Assembly: GCA_014859445.1 (NCBI GenBank)
Contig: JACUUC010000022.1
Span: 1 to 50,819, forward strand
Source of the DNA: Bacterioplanes sp.
GTDB taxonomy: Bacteria; Pseudomonadota; Gammaproteobacteria; Pseudomonadales; Oceanobacteraceae
Direction of reading: 5' to 3'
DNA: 50,819 bases
The position numbers and the translations under genes are program-made. Below are positions 37,023-47,028 of this stretch, in pieces; the stretch's first letter is position 1; every line of letters begins with the position of its first letter. The notes under the pieces are model-generated. The model saw only the letters and a program-made list of their open reading frames with translations, made no database searches and was not told the DNA's origin.

Positions 37023-37950
37023 AACCGTATACCGCGGACAAAATCGCTCCGGCGCCTTGTTCCAACAAATGCTCAGCCGCACGAATGCCAATCTGTTCGG
37101 CATCACGCATGGTACCCTCGCCTTGCGTGGTCAGCATCTGTTTGCCATCCACGCTGCCGACCAAACCGCGCAAGGTGAGTTGTTCATTGGTCAACTGGGC
37201 ATAGGCCGCAATGGGCACTTGGCAACCCCCTTGCAAACGACGATTGAGAGCACGCTCAGCCAGCACACAAGCCGCCGTCGGAGCATGATGCAAGGGTTGC
37301 AGCAAGGCGTGAATGTCGGCACGATCGGTGCGCCACTCAATGCCCAATGCCCCCTGCCCCCCGGCGGGTAATGACCGTTCCGCAGGAATGAAGCTGGCGA
37401 TTCGGTCATCCATCTCCATCCGCAGCAAACCCGCTGCGGCCAAGATAATGGCATCAAATTCGCCCGCATCCAGCTTACCCAATCGGGTTTGCACATTACC
37501 GCGCAGACTCTTAATGACCAAATCGGGGCGTTGCTGCTGCAACTGGCATTGGCGACGCAAGCTGGAAGTGCCCACCACGGCGCCCTGAGGCAATTCGTCA
37601 ATGGTGCGATACTGATTAGAAACAAAGGCATCGAGCGGATTTTCACGCTCACAAATTACACCCAATGCCAGCCCCTCGGGAAACTCCATTGGCACGTCTT
37701 TCATTGAATGCACCGCAATGTCTGCGCGGCCATCGAGCATGGCCACCTCAAGCTCCTTCACGAACAGTCCTTTGCCACCAATCTTTGATAAGGGGGTATC
37801 TAAGATGATGTCACCTTGCGTTTTAAAGGTGATCAATTCGACCGTCAGCGATGGATACAGGTTTTGGAGACGCGCCTTGATGTGTTCAGCCTGCCATAAA
37901 GCAAGCGGGCTTTGTCGAGTAGCAATGCGCAAAGTGGTTACGGTGGACAT
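37009..37950 (-). CDS. hemC: Porphobilinogen deaminase (hydroxymethylbilane synthase)
   Basis: Joins four porphobilinogens to hydroxymethylbilane; 313 residues, the same length as in E. coli. Clear landmarks are [70 protein letters not shown] and the dipyrromethane-cofactor loop [13 protein letters not shown] with its Cys. AAGGA is five bases before the ATG at 37950; the frame extends uselessly to 37968. First gene of the heme operon, 114 bases after algR. Confidence 0.96.
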   Translation of the reverse strand: MSTVTTLRIATRQSPLALWQAEHIKARLQNLYPSLTVELITFKTQGDIILDTPLSKIGGKGLFVKELEVAMLDGRADIAVHSMKDVPMEFPEGLALGVICERENPLDAFVSNQYRTIDELPQGAVVGTSSLRRQCQLQQQRPDLVIKSLRGNVQTRLGKLDAGEFDAIILAAAGLLRMEMDDRIASFIPAERSLPAGGQGALGIEWRTDRADIHALLQPLHHAPTAACVLAERALNRRLQGGCQVPIAAYAQLTNEQLTLRGLVGSVDGKQMLTTQGEGTMRDAEQIGIRAAEHLLEQGAGAILSAVYGYEVK

Positions 37951-38003
37951 ACAAATCCTTATCAACAACGAGAGGTGGCCAGCAACGACCTGAATAAGGG
38001 GCT

Positions 38004-38031
38004 ATCATAACAGCCAACGGCAGCGAGCAAA
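38004..38031 (-). promoter_or_regulatory. Candidate hemC promoter
   Basis: On the minus strand a -10 box TATGAT (38004-38009) is preceded by TTTGCT at 16 bases (38026-38031). The predicted transcript would start near 37997, about 47 bases before hemC. This lets the heme operon be expressed apart from algZR. Confidence 0.45.
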
Positions 38032-38064
38032 ATGACATGCCTCAGGACAAAACCCAACGCACGG

Positions 38065-38793
38065 TTATACGCCCTCTTTCATAAACCGTTTGACCTCGGC
38101 TACATGGCGGCGACTAACCGGAAACCCTTTATCAATAGCGCGCAAATACAACTCATAACCCCCTTCATCCAGTGCCACCAAACGCTCAATCCTCGGGCGC
38201 GCCACGAGCGTGCTGCGGTGTATGCGTAAAAAATAATGACCAAACTCGTCTTCCAGCTGTTTTAAGCTGTCATCCAACAGGGTGACGTGCCCCTGATGAT
38301 GCGCACTGACGTACTTATGGTCGGCTTCACAATACTCAATGTCTTGGACGGCGATGAGCTGCAACCCCTGATGAGAGCGGGCGCTGATGTGCGTGCGCTG
38401 ACCTTGTTGTGCCACGGGCAATTGCGGTTGCAACCAGTGCCGCACCCGCTGCAAGGATTGCGCTAAGGCCTCCTTGCTGACGGGTTTCAATAAATAATCC
38501 AACGCCTGTGCTTGAAAAGCCGCTAGGGCATGATCGTCGTAGGCGGTACAAAACACGATGACTGGAGGGCAAGGTAGCTGTTGGATGGCTCGTGCGGTGG
38601 CCAAACCGTCCAGCTCGGGCATTTGAATGTCCAGCAACACCACGTCCGCCTGATGCTGCGCCAGCCACGTCAGCGCAGAGCGTCCATCACCGGCCTCACC
38701 AGCACAGACGAAATCAGCGTGTTCTAACAACAAACGCTGCATGCGCGCCCGCGCCAACGGCTCATCATCGACCAACAACACACGAAACGTCAT
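38065..38793 (-). CDS. algR: LytTR response regulator AlgR
   Basis: Response regulator of 242 residues: a receiver with Asp55 in VVLLDIQMPELDG and the acidic pair at 9-10, then a LytTR DNA-binding domain (QDIEYCEADHKYVSAH, LKQLEDEFGHYFLRIHRSTLVA, FPVSRRHVAEVKRFM). In Pseudomonas AlgR controls alginate, twitching motility and other surface traits and lies in the same order, argH / algZ-algR-hemC. An AGGAGG ribosome-binding site lies seven bases before the ATG at 38793. The start overlaps the algZ stop (ATGA). Confidence 0.93.
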   Translation of the reverse strand: MTFRVLLVDDEPLARARMQRLLLEHADFVCAGEAGDGRSALTWLAQHQADVVLLDIQMPELDGLATARAIQQLPCPPVIVFCTAYDDHALAAFQAQALDYLLKPVSKEALAQSLQRVRHWLQPQLPVAQQGQRTHISARSHQGLQLIAVQDIEYCEADHKYVSAHHQGHVTLLDDSLKQLEDEFGHYFLRIHRSTLVARPRIERLVALDEGGYELYLRAIDKGFPVSRRHVAEVKRFMKEGV

Positions 38794-39827
38794 GCCCGTT
38801 CCTCCTGATAGGGTAAGCGCAACGAGACACGGTATTCGGTTGTCTGCTGCTGACACATCAGCTGCCCCCCTCCGTGTGTCATCATCGCCAAACGCGCCCG
38901 CACATTGTCTTGTGCCATTTGATGACCGTCGACCGCGACCACATCGGTGGCCGGTTTGCTGTTGCGTATCCGTATCACATAGTGATCACCGTCTTGCTGG
39001 CCATCGATGACGATGTAACCCGGCGCCAACACCGGCTGCACCCCATGATAGACCGCGTTTTCCAATAACGGCTGCAAAATCAAAGAAGGAACCGGCACCG
39101 CCGGTAGGGTATCGGGCAGCTGCCACTGAACCTGCAAGCGATCACCCAGTCGGGTTTGCTCGATGGCCAAATAGCGCTTGGCCAACGCCACCTCTTGCGA
39201 CAACAACAGCATCTGATCCTCGGTCTTCAATACTTGCCGAAACAATTGCGCCAAGTCGAGTAACATCTGTTCCGCTTTTTCGGCATCCACCGGAATCAAC
39301 GACGCCACCGTATTGAGTGTATTAAAAAAGAAATGCGGACGAATGTGCGCCTGCAAGGCCGCTAAGCGAGCCTGCAGTTGCGCTTGTGTTTGCCAACGCC
39401 ATTGGCTTTGCACATAGAAATAACGCAACGCCATGGCGGCAAAAATACTGGCCACCAACCCATTGCGCAGCACCCACAACCAATCAATACCGGCCACCGG
39501 TTCGGGCCACAACAATTCGCCACTGATACTGACCACCAAGGTCACCAACACCACCCAAATCATGGCCATAAGCGATGCCCACAGTGCTGGCCAATACGCC
39601 AGCCAGCGACGCGCCAGACACAATCCAGCAAACGACAACAACACCACCCATTGCACAAAAAACGACACGATGGCAAAGCGCTGCCAAGAAAAGGACGACA
39701 CACCAGTTTCCAGCAAGGTCAATGCCAGTACCAAGCCAACACTCACGGCCAGCGATAACACCAACGCCCGAGAGTTGCACAAATCCGGTAAGAAAAAACG
39801 ATCCAGCTTGGTCGTCAATGCATCCAT
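38790..39827 (-). CDS. algZ: Sensor kinase AlgZ/FimS (LytS-like)
   Basis: Membrane histidine kinase of 345 residues. Four or more helices occupy residues 20-140, followed by the LytS-type kinase core with His165 in IRPHFFFNTLNTVASLIP, the N-box-like LILQPLLENAVYHGV and a short ATP-binding tail (DNVRARLAMMTHGG). Such kinases lack the usual HisKA domain. It is translationally coupled to algR and divergent from argH, as in pseudomonads. Confidence 0.9.
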   Translation of the reverse strand: MDALTTKLDRFFLPDLCNSRALVLSLAVSVGLVLALTLLETGVSSFSWQRFAIVSFFVQWVVLLSFAGLCLARRWLAYWPALWASLMAMIWVVLVTLVVSISGELLWPEPVAGIDWLWVLRNGLVASIFAAMALRYFYVQSQWRWQTQAQLQARLAALQAHIRPHFFFNTLNTVASLIPVDAEKAEQMLLDLAQLFRQVLKTEDQMLLLSQEVALAKRYLAIEQTRLGDRLQVQWQLPDTLPAVPVPSLILQPLLENAVYHGVQPVLAPGYIVIDGQQDGDHYVIRIRNSKPATDVVAVDGHQMAQDNVRARLAMMTHGGGQLMCQQQTTEYRVSLRLPYQEERA

Positions 39828-39940
39828 AATGACCGTCTACGTTTGATATCAATAAAGCCAACCATGGGCGTTTTCATCCTTGAGTCTGTCGCGTCCACTC
39901 GCTCAGTGCAAGCTGTGTGTGAATTGTCCTTGCGCAAACC

Positions 39941-39970
39941 ACGACAGGGGCCACCTCTCAGGGTTATAAT
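39941..39970 (+). promoter_or_regulatory. Candidate argH promoter
   Basis: A perfect -10 TATAAT (39965-39970) is preceded at 18 bases by ACGACA (39941-39946), which matches the last four positions of TTGACA. Transcription would start near 39977, 35 bases before argH. The 184-base gap also holds the divergent algZ control region, for which no clear boxes were found. Confidence 0.6.
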
Positions 39971-40011
39971 TCGCGCCATTTACGCACTTCACGCCATATC
40001 TGGGGTATGCC

Positions 40012-41409
40012 ATGACTGATCAATCTACCACCAACGCTTCTTGGGGTGGTCGCTTTTCCGAACCAACCGATGCCTTTGTTGCTCGCTTCACCGCCTCTGT
40101 CGATTTCGACCGCCGCATGTACCGCCAAGACATTCAAGGCTCGGTGGCGCACGCTAAAATGCTGTGTAAAGTCGGTGTGCTCACCGCACAAGAGCGTGAT
40201 GACATCATTCGCGGCTTAGAAGAAGTTCGTATTGACATTGAACGCGGCACCTTTGAATGGTCTGTGGCACTGGAAGACGTGCACATGAACATCGAAGCCG
40301 CACTGACCCAAAAAATCGGTATTACGGGCAAAAAATTGCACACCGGACGATCGCGCAACGACCAAGTGGCGACGGACATTCGTTTGTATTTGCGCGATGA
40401 AATTGACACCATTTGTGATGAACTGACCCGCTTGCAACAAGGACTCATTGCGCTGGCCACGCAAGAAGCCGACACCATCATGCCCGGCTTTACCCATCTG
40501 CAAACCGCACAGCCCGTGACCTTTGGTCATCACTTGCTGGCCTGGAATGCCATGTTGGAACGCGACTACGCTCGCCTACAAGACTGTCGCAAGCGTGCCA
40601 ATCAACTGCCGCTAGGCGCGGCGGCATTAGCCGGCACGACCTACCCCATCGATCGCCACTACACGGCCGAACTACTGGGCTTTGATGCACCGACCGAAAA
40701 CAGCCTGGATTCCGTGTCGGATCGTGATTTCGCCATCGAGTTTTGCAGCGCCAGTGCGCTCATTATGATGCACTTATCGCGCTTCTCAGAAGAACTGGTA
40801 CTGTGGGCCTCGGCGCAATTCCGCTTTATTGATTTACCGGATCGCTTTTGCACCGGCTCATCGATCATGCCGCAAAAGAAAAATCCCGATGTGCCGGAGC
40901 TGGTACGGGGAAAAACCGGCCGCGTGTATGGGCATCTGATGAGCTTATTAACGCTGATGAAATCGCAGCCCTTGGCCTACAACAAAGACAACCAAGAAGA
41001 CAAAGAACCGTTATTCGATGCCATTGATACCGTGCGCGATAGCTTACGTGCATTCGCCGATATGGCACCGCACTTAATCGCCCGCAAGGCCGACATGCGC
41101 GAGGCGGCCATGCGTGGTTTCTCCACCGCCACCGACTTGGCCGACTACGTTGTGCGTAAAGGCATTCCGTTTCGTGATGCGCACGAAATTGTCGGCAAGG
41201 CCGTTGCTTATGGCTTACAAACCGGCAAAGACTTAAGCGAAATGAGTTTGGACGAATTGCAGCAATTTTCTTCCGAGATCAGCGCCGACGTCTTTGACGT
41301 ACTCACGCTGGAAGGGTCGGTTGCTGCACGTAACCACATTGGTGGCACCGCACCGGAACAAGTGCGCGCCGCCGCAGCGCGTGCTCTACAAGCACTCGCC
41401 CAACGATAA
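40012..41409 (+). CDS. argH: Argininosuccinate lyase
   Basis: Last step of arginine synthesis, splitting argininosuccinate into arginine and fumarate; 465 residues, cytosolic tetramer. The fumarase/aspartase superfamily signature [12 protein letters not shown] is at about 282-293, with [11 protein letters not shown] and [11 protein letters not shown] earlier. GGGG lies just upstream of the ATG. It is divergent from algZ. Confidence 0.97.
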   Translation: MTDQSTTNASWGGRFSEPTDAFVARFTASVDFDRRMYRQDIQGSVAHAKMLCKVGVLTAQERDDIIRGLEEVRIDIERGTFEWSVALEDVHMNIEAALTQKIGITGKKLHTGRSRNDQVATDIRLYLRDEIDTICDELTRLQQGLIALATQEADTIMPGFTHLQTAQPVTFGHHLLAWNAMLERDYARLQDCRKRANQLPLGAAALAGTTYPIDRHYTAELLGFDAPTENSLDSVSDRDFAIEFCSASALIMMHLSRFSEELVLWASAQFRFIDLPDRFCTGSSIMPQKKNPDVPELVRGKTGRVYGHLMSLLTLMKSQPLAYNKDNQEDKEPLFDAIDTVRDSLRAFADMAPHLIARKADMREAAMRGFSTATDLADYVVRKGIPFRDAHEIVGKAVAYGLQTGKDLSEMSLDELQQFSSEISADVFDVLTLEGSVAARNHIGGTAPEQVRAAAARALQALAQR

Positions 41410-41420
41410 GCATCTTATCC

Positions 41421-41465
41421 CGCATGACTCTTTTGCCCGTGCTCCAGCAGCAACAGAGTCATGCG
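41421..41465. repeat. 11-bp inverted repeat downstream of argH
   Basis: CGCATGACTCT (41421-41431) pairs perfectly with AGAGTCATGCG (41455-41465) around a 23-base loop, 12 bases after the argH stop. No T-run follows. It may stabilise the 3' end or act as a weak terminator. Confidence 0.5.
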
Positions 41466-41494
41466 CCTTATTGCACTAACCGCTAACGCGCATT

Positions 41495-41524
41495 TTTACA
41501 AATCCTTGCTAAGATTAGGGTAAT
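41495..41524 (+). promoter_or_regulatory. Possible promoter of the binding-protein / GGDEF-EAL pair
   Basis: TTTACA (41495-41500) and GGTAAT (41519-41524) are 18 bases apart, 22 bases before the ATG at 41547. The match is modest. Confidence 0.35.
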
Positions 41525-41546
41525 CAATCATTGGAATGTCTGCCTC

Positions 41547-42479
41547 ATGCGACACCTTGTAGTAACCCTATGCATGACGCTCTGGTTAACGGCGTGCCAC
41601 CAGCCTGATCCCTTATTACGCATCGGCACGAATACCTGGCCAGGGTACGAGCCATTTTATTTAGCGCGTCATCAGGGGATGTATGAGCAGCGCAACATTC
41701 GTTTAGTCGAGCTGCCCTCAGCCACCGACGTGATTGATGCCATGCGTTTAGGCAGCTTAGAAGGTGGAACGCTGACGTTGGATGAAGTGCTGACCCTCAG
41801 CAGTGAAGGCATCGACCTCACCATTGTTTTAATTTGCAATATTTCCAACGGTGCCGATGTCTTGATGGCACATTCTTCATTCACTCAACTGAGCGATTTG
41901 GCCGATAAAACCATTGCGGTTGAGACCAGTGCCGTTGGCGCCTTGATGCTGCACAGTCTACTTGAACAGGCCAATCTCTCCATACACAACGTCACGGTAC
42001 AACACATGCCCTTAGGCCAGCATCTGGCCGCCTTTCATGATGGCACCATTCACGCAGCCATTACCTTTGAGCCGTTTGCGACCGAGCTGGAACGCGTCGG
42101 CGCCAAGCGCCTGTTTGATAGCCGCCAAATACCCAATACCATCATTGATGTGCTGGCGATTCGTACCGACGCCATCGCCCCGCACCATGCCCAATTGCGC
42201 CACCTGCTTGATGGTTTTTTCCATGCTCGCGAGGCGATTTTACAGCACCAGCCAGACGCTCTGCGTGCCGTCAATCTCCGACTGCAAATGCCAGAAGCCG
42301 ATTTAATACGTGCTTACGATGATCTGATCATGCCAGACCGTGCAGAAAATCAGCGCCTTCTGCAACGCACATTGCCCGAAAAGACCGAGCGTTTAACCCA
42401 CTTATTAAAGGAAAATCATCTGCTACTGCCGCATGACTTTGTTCCACCACGCATCAGTACTCAGCTACTAGGCTCATAG
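41547..42479 (+). CDS. Orphan NMT1/TauA-type binding lipoprotein
   Basis: Type II binding protein of 310 residues. The signal peptide ends in the lipobox LTAC with Cys17. The mature part, starting LLRIGTNTWPGYEPFYLARHQGMYEQRNIRLVE, matches the nitrate/sulfonate/thiamine-precursor group (NMT1, TauA, SsuA), with SATDVIDAMRLGSLEGGTLTLDEVLTL and ISNGADVLMAH. It has no permease or ATPase partner. A GGDEF-EAL gene with a periplasmic sensor region begins four bases after its stop. That arrangement, as in NspS with MbaA of Vibrio, suggests it presents a ligand to that enzyme. Confidence 0.85.
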   Translation: MRHLVVTLCMTLWLTACHQPDPLLRIGTNTWPGYEPFYLARHQGMYEQRNIRLVELPSATDVIDAMRLGSLEGGTLTLDEVLTLSSEGIDLTIVLICNISNGADVLMAHSSFTQLSDLADKTIAVETSAVGALMLHSLLEQANLSIHNVTVQHMPLGQHLAAFHDGTIHAAITFEPFATELERVGAKRLFDSRQIPNTIIDVLAIRTDAIAPHHAQLRHLLDGFFHAREAILQHQPDALRAVNLRLQMPEADLIRAYDDLIMPDRAENQRLLQRTLPEKTERLTHLLKENHLLLPHDFVPPRISTQLLGS

Positions 42480-42483
42480 CACC

Positions 42484-44898
42484 ATGTGGTCCATTCGCCG
42501 AGCATTATTCACTTGGGCATTGTTTACGCTGGGTCTTGCTTATGCCATAGCGGTGTTGCTGCTGTACCAATCACATAAAGACGCCTTTTATGGCCAATGG
42601 CACAATCAACTGGGTTACGAAAGTTTAAACCTAGCCACGCAACTCCAACATCAATTACCCAACACGGCACTGGAGCAGATCGATCGACAAATCGCCGCAT
42701 TAGCCCTAAAACCCTACGTCACCTATGCCGCCCTGTATGACCAAGAACGTGTCTTGTTCAGCACACAACGTCAACACATTCACCAACCGCCACCACAGAT
42801 TGACAGTTTTTCTATCAGCGAGTGGGAGCGAGAGCAAATTCATCAATTACCTCGACAGCCAGAGTTTTCGATCGCGCTCGACGTCTATTATCGTCACGGT
42901 ATTCGTGTTCATCAGCACGTCACTCTCCTGATTCACTACAATTTGCACGCGGCTTGGCAGCAACAGGTTCGCCTCGTGTGGCAACAAGCTCTAACACTGC
43001 TACTGCTCGCACTGCTGTTTTTGTTTGGATTAACGTTGCTTGTCCGTCAATGGGTATTGAACCCACTGCAGTCCCTGCTGCAAGGAACGCAACGTCTACG
43101 ACAAGGTGAATTAGGCGTACGCATCGAACAAAGCCGAAGCCACGAGTTCGGACAACTGAGTCAGGCATTTAACGACCTCAGTACGCATTTAAAAAAAACC
43201 GATGACGCATTGTGGCGTCAACATCGCTTAAACACCGGCTTTGCCGACGCGTTCCCTGATATTGCCTTTGTCTTGGATCATAACGGCCAAGTACAAGCTC
43301 GATTTGGTCAAAATAGCACAGCATTACCGGCTCAATCGACGTTGCAGCTTGGACAACATTTTTCGGCCTGGCTGGGGGCCGCCGAAGCCAACGTACTCAC
43401 CAGCAACCTGCAACGTGCACTTGCCACACAGACGCTGGTGGTTCATGAATTTCGCCATGACGATTTTTATTTGGAATCACGTGTCGCGCCATTACGACAA
43501 GATCGCCATGGGCTGGTGCAGTCGGAGGAGGCGCAAGGCGTTTTATGGCTGATTCGCGACATCAGCGAATTAAAGCGTAAACAACAACAAATTGAGTACC
43601 AAGCCAACTACGACCCACTGACCGATTTAGCCAACCGCCGCTTGGCCTTGCGACTGCTGGAGCAAAAACAACACCTTGCGCGCCAACAAGGTCAATATGG
43701 CAGCGTACTCTTTATCGATATCGATCACTTTAAAGACATCAACGACTCACTGGGGCATGACCTCGGTGATGCCTTGTTGATTCAAGTCGGACAACGGTTG
43801 CAACAGGCCAATCAACAATTGCATGAAACCGCACGCTTAGGAGGTGATGAATTTTTGGTGGTCAGCGGCACGTTGCGTGATTCCCCTGAAATGGCCGCAC
43901 AGCGTGCCTATGATCACGCCTCGTTTGTGTTAACCATGCTACGAGAACCGTTCCAGCTGGGCATGCATACCTTGCACATATCGGCCAGCATGGGCATTGC
44001 GGTGTTTCCATGCGATGACTGCCAAGCGAACGATTACATACGGCAAGCCGATACCGCCATGTACTTTGCCAAAAGCCATGGTCGCAGCACGATTCGTGTG
44101 TACACCGACAACATGCAACAGCAAACCCAGCAACGATTGCAATTATTTAACGACCTGCACGAAGCGATCAAAACCGAGGCGTTTTCGCTTGTTTTTCAAC
44201 CACAGTGCACGGATAACGGCGATGTCCTTGGTGCCGAAGTGTTGTGCCGCTGGATTCACCACGGTCAATTCATCAGCCCCGAAATATTCATTGCCGCGGC
44301 TGAAGACAGTCAATTGATCATACCACTGGGCAAATGGATTTTTCGTGAAAGCTGCCTGGCGTTAAAACGCTGGCAAGACAACGACCAATTACCGCCCTCG
44401 TTTGAGCGATTGGCCATCAACATCAGTCCCAGCCAATTTATGGATGATCAGTTTATCGATGACATTCAAAGTACCGTTCAAGACCTCGGTGTTTGCCCTC
44501 ATCGTATCGAACTGGAATTGACCGAAAACGTGTTCATGGGCGACAAGCAACACATCCGAACCAAGATGCAGCAGTTGGTGGCATTGGATTTTGCGTTGTC
44601 CTTAGACGACTTCGGCACCGGCTATTCTTCGCTGAGTTATCTTCAGCAACTACCACTGCATAAACTCAAAATTGACCGATCATTCATCCATGGTATTGAC
44701 GATCAACAGGCTGCGCCCATTGTGGCGTCGATTATCCAAATGAGTCATAACCTCGGCTTAGCCGTCATTGCCGAAGGGGTGGAAACGGATCATCAAAGAG
44801 CCTACCTCAGTCGACATGGCTGCCATCAATTTCAAGGTTACTGGTTCAGCAAGCCGTTGAACGAAACGGACTTCTGTCGTTATCTCACGCCGTCGTAA
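42484..44898 (+). CDS. HAMP-PAS-GGDEF-EAL cyclic-di-GMP enzyme with periplasmic sensor domain
   Basis: Membrane protein of 804 residues. Helix 1 (about 8-27), a periplasmic domain of about 130 residues, helix 2 (about 165-188), HAMP ([25 protein letters not shown]), a PAS-like segment, a GGDEF domain with intact G453-G-D-E-F and the metal-binding [12 protein letters not shown], and an EAL domain with EVL at 585, [20 protein letters not shown] from 708 and KLKIDRSF. The I-site R-x-x-D is absent, so product inhibition is unlikely. Both synthase and hydrolase activities are possible. The start lies four bases after the binding-lipoprotein gene; the 3' end overlaps the convergent cynF gene by 19 bases. 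Confidence 0.9.
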   Translation: MWSIRRALFTWALFTLGLAYAIAVLLLYQSHKDAFYGQWHNQLGYESLNLATQLQHQLPNTALEQIDRQIAALALKPYVTYAALYDQERVLFSTQRQHIHQPPPQIDSFSISEWEREQIHQLPRQPEFSIALDVYYRHGIRVHQHVTLLIHYNLHAAWQQQVRLVWQQALTLLLLALLFLFGLTLLVRQWVLNPLQSLLQGTQRLRQGELGVRIEQSRSHEFGQLSQAFNDLSTHLKKTDDALWRQHRLNTGFADAFPDIAFVLDHNGQVQARFGQNSTALPAQSTLQLGQHFSAWLGAAEANVLTSNLQRALATQTLVVHEFRHDDFYLESRVAPLRQDRHGLVQSEEAQGVLWLIRDISELKRKQQQIEYQANYDPLTDLANRRLALRLLEQKQHLARQQGQYGSVLFIDIDHFKDINDSLGHDLGDALLIQVGQRLQQANQQLHETARLGGDEFLVVSGTLRDSPEMAAQRAYDHASFVLTMLREPFQLGMHTLHISASMGIAVFPCDDCQANDYIRQADTAMYFAKSHGRSTIRVYTDNMQQQTQQRLQLFNDLHEAIKTEAFSLVFQPQCTDNGDVLGAEVLCRWIHHGQFISPEIFIAAAEDSQLIIPLGKWIFRESCLALKRWQDNDQLPPSFERLAINISPSQFMDDQFIDDIQSTVQDLGVCPHRIELELTENVFMGDKQHIRTKMQQLVALDFALSLDDFGTGYSSLSYLQQLPLHKLKIDRSFIHGIDDQQAAPIVASIIQMSHNLGLAVIAEGVETDHQRAYLSRHGCHQFQGYWFSKPLNETDFCRYLTPS

Positions 44899-46823
44899 CG
44901 ACCATGATCCAGTGACTCACCACACGAATGCTCATGGTTTGAACGCTTACGCCATTGTCGAGCATCAATGTTCCATTTACGCAATCGTGACGCCAGTGTG
45001 GTGGGAGGTATGCCCAATAACGCAGCGGCACCGTGAGCACCAAAAATTCGTCCCTGACACTGACTCAGTGCCGCCAACACATTCGCTTGCTGCTGTTGGC
45101 GAACATCGCCCTCGCTGAGCACCATAGGGTCATCGCTCGTCTTACTGGAACGCTCGCTGACGTTGCTGTCTGGCAATGCCAACGACGGCCACTGTAGATC
45201 ACTGAACTGCAACGTAGGCCCCTGTGTCAGAATGACTTGCCGCTCAATCACATTCTCGAGTTCACGAATATTGCCCGGCCAGTGATACTGCATTAATCGT
45301 TCTAACTGGCTCAAACTGATTTTCAAACCCGGCTTATTCATGCGAGTGCAGGCTTTATCTAAAAAATGTCGAGCCAAGAGCGGAATATCATCGCGACGAC
45401 GGCGCAGCGGCACCGATTCAATCGGAAAGACATTCAACCTGAAATACAAATCTTCGCGAAACTGGCCGTCATCCACATAGCGTTTCAAATCGCGATTGGT
45501 CGCGGCAATAATGCGGACATCCACATGCCGTGTGCGCGCTTCACCCACGCGCTCAAATTGTTGCTCTTGTAAAACGCGCAACAGCTTACCTTGTAAATGT
45601 AAGGGAATTTCACCGACCTCGTCTAAAAACAAAGTACCACCGTCTGCGACTTCAAAGCGGCCAGGTCGATCGCTTACGGCGCCGGTAAAAGAGCCTTTCA
45701 CATGGCCAAAAAACTCACTTTCAAATAAATCAGCCGGAATCGCCGCGCAATTCACTCGAATCAGTGACCGTCGTGAACGTGAACTGGTTTCGTGAATGGC
45801 ACGCGCAATCAGCTCTTTGCCCGTTCCCGACTCGCCCTGAATCAATACCGTTGCATCGGTGGCCGCCACCAGCTGAATTTGGCGCACAGTATGCTGTACG
45901 GCGGCACTTTGACCGATGATTTGATGATGATTAAAGCCCGAATTGATTTCTTCCTGAAGGTAGGCATTTTCGAGTTCAAGACGGTGTTTTAACTGCTCCA
46001 CTTCCGCCAATGCCGCCAGCAGTCGGTGATGATCCGCCTTTTTTTGCGTCACATCGCGAAATACCACCACCGCGCCCACAATGCGGCCATTGTCGTACAC
46101 TGGGGTGCTGGTGTATTCCACATGCACCGCACGGCCATCTTTCGCCCAGAACACATCGTCGTCCACCATGTGTACATCGCCATCGCGAAAGGCGGTAAAG
46201 ATTGGGCAATCTTCTATGGGAAAATGCGAGCCATCTTCATGGCTGTGATGCACCATGTCATGTATGTTTTTTCCCGTCAGTTCGTCGGCGCGATAACCGA
46301 GAATGCGCTCGCCGGCTGGATTGATAAAAATCGCACAGCCGTGTTCATCGACTCCATAAATACCCTCGCCTGCCGCATCCAATAGCAATTGGTTTTGTCG
46401 TTCAAATTCTTGGAATACTTGCGCAACTCGGTGCCAATGCTGAATACCCGACTGATAATGGTGTTCCACCTCCAATTGCTCTTGCCGCGCATGCCATTCT
46501 TTCAACGGCTGCAAACACAACAACAGCGTGATGGGGTCCGTTGCTAAGCAACGGGCGTGAATATCCATCCGTTCGGCATGCTCACCGCAACGCACCAGCA
46601 GGCGCTGACTGCTGCCGTACCCTCGAGTCATGACCTCTTCACTGAATACCACCAAGCCCGCCAAATCTAAGGCAAATAATCGGCTAGCACGTTGTTGTCG
46701 CAACACTGTATCCGTATTTTGCAGCAGCCTGCAAGCCGCCTCGTTAACGGCCACGATGCGATCGGCGATGGGGTCGATGACCAGGTGTGCCATCGGTGCG
46801 TGCATAAAATAGTGAGAATCCAC
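44880..46823 (-). CDS. cynF: Sigma-54-dependent activator of the cyanate operon (CynF-like)
   Basis: Enhancer-binding protein of 647 residues: an N-terminal PAS-like domain (about 8-110), a second PAS with a His/Cys-containing insert ([18 protein letters not shown], about 150-265), an AAA+ domain with Walker A GESGTGKE near 329 and the sigma-54 contact loop GSFTGA near 376 (usually GAFTGA), and a C-terminal Fis-type helix-turn-helix ([20 protein letters not shown]). The frame opens at a TTG (46889), but the GTG at 46823 has GAGG seven bases upstream; an ATG at 46805 is the next option. It is divergent from the cyanate operon, like cynF of Pseudomonas pseudoalcaligenes cynFABDS. Confidence 0.88.
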   Translation of the reverse strand: MDSHYFMHAPMAHLVIDPIADRIVAVNEAACRLLQNTDTVLRQQRASRLFALDLAGLVVFSEEVMTRGYGSSQRLLVRCGEHAERMDIHARCLATDPITLLLCLQPLKEWHARQEQLEVEHHYQSGIQHWHRVAQVFQEFERQNQLLLDAAGEGIYGVDEHGCAIFINPAGERILGYRADELTGKNIHDMVHHSHEDGSHFPIEDCPIFTAFRDGDVHMVDDDVFWAKDGRAVHVEYTSTPVYDNGRIVGAVVVFRDVTQKKADHHRLLAALAEVEQLKHRLELENAYLQEEINSGFNHHQIIGQSAAVQHTVRQIQLVAATDATVLIQGESGTGKELIARAIHETSSRSRRSLIRVNCAAIPADLFESEFFGHVKGSFTGAVSDRPGRFEVADGGTLFLDEVGEIPLHLQGKLLRVLQEQQFERVGEARTRHVDVRIIAATNRDLKRYVDDGQFREDLYFRLNVFPIESVPLRRRRDDIPLLARHFLDKACTRMNKPGLKISLSQLERLMQYHWPGNIRELENVIERQVILTQGPTLQFSDLQWPSLALPDSNVSERSSKTSDDPMVLSEGDVRQQQQANVLAALSQCQGRIFGAHGAAALLGIPPTTLASRLRKWNIDARQWRKRSNHEHSCGESLDHGRYDGVR

Positions 46824-46891
46824 AAAAAAACCTCGGTCACTGGTAGGGCCAGTCCGGTCTTTCAAGATGTACGCCAATCTGCAAACCAACC

Positions 46892-46942
46892 ACGATATTT
46901 CGTAGAAAAAACCACGATAGTTCGTAAATTACGATATTTCGT
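46892..46942. promoter_or_regulatory. Three ACGA-N4-TCGT upstream activator boxes
   Basis: Boxes lie at 46892-46903 (ACGATATTTCGT), 46914-46925 (ACGATAGTTCGT) and 46931-46942 (ACGATATTTCGT). Each is an inverted repeat ACGA/TCGT; the third extends to TACGA/TCGTA. Start-to-start distances are 22 and 17 bases. They lie about 85-135 bases upstream of the sigma-54 promoter, the usual place for enhancer sites, and close to the start of cynF, so they may also control that gene. Confidence 0.82.
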
Positions 46943-46982
46943 ACTCGCTGCGAGTCTTAGAAATTTGGATTAAATCCATAAA

Positions 46983-46995
46983 AATCAATACGTTA
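46983..46995 (+). promoter_or_regulatory. IHF-binding site (perfect consensus)
   Basis: AATCAATACGTTA matches the IHF consensus WATCAA-N4-TTR at every position. It lies between the activator boxes and the sigma-54 promoter in A/T-rich DNA, where IHF bending would bring the activator to the polymerase. Confidence 0.75.
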
Positions 46996-47012
46996 TAAAA
47001 TTTTAATGCCTT

Positions 47013-47028
47013 TGGCATTGCCCTTGCA
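47013..47028 (+). promoter_or_regulatory. Sigma-54 (-24/-12) promoter of the cyanate operon
   Basis: TGGCATTGCCCTTGCA has GG at 47014-47015 and GC at 47026-47027, the exact 12-base phase of -24/-12 promoters, with TTGCA as in the consensus. Transcription should start near 47039, giving a leader of about 90 bases before cynA. Confidence 0.88.

Noticed and set aside
37191-37652. 153-codon frame overlapping hemC on the same strand
   Set aside because: A frame-shifted shadow of hemC, whose own frame is complete with the cofactor Cys.
42484-44898. Inactive EAL domain because the motif reads EVL instead of EAL
   Set aside because: Only the Glu is catalytic, and it is present together with the DD, Lys and Glu residues; EVL is a common active variant.
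46892-46942. The repeated ACGATATTTCGT units as a small CRISPR or iteron array
   Set aside because: Three 12-base palindromic units with unequal short spacing and a sigma-54 promoter downstream fit activator sites; there is no Cas or replication gene.
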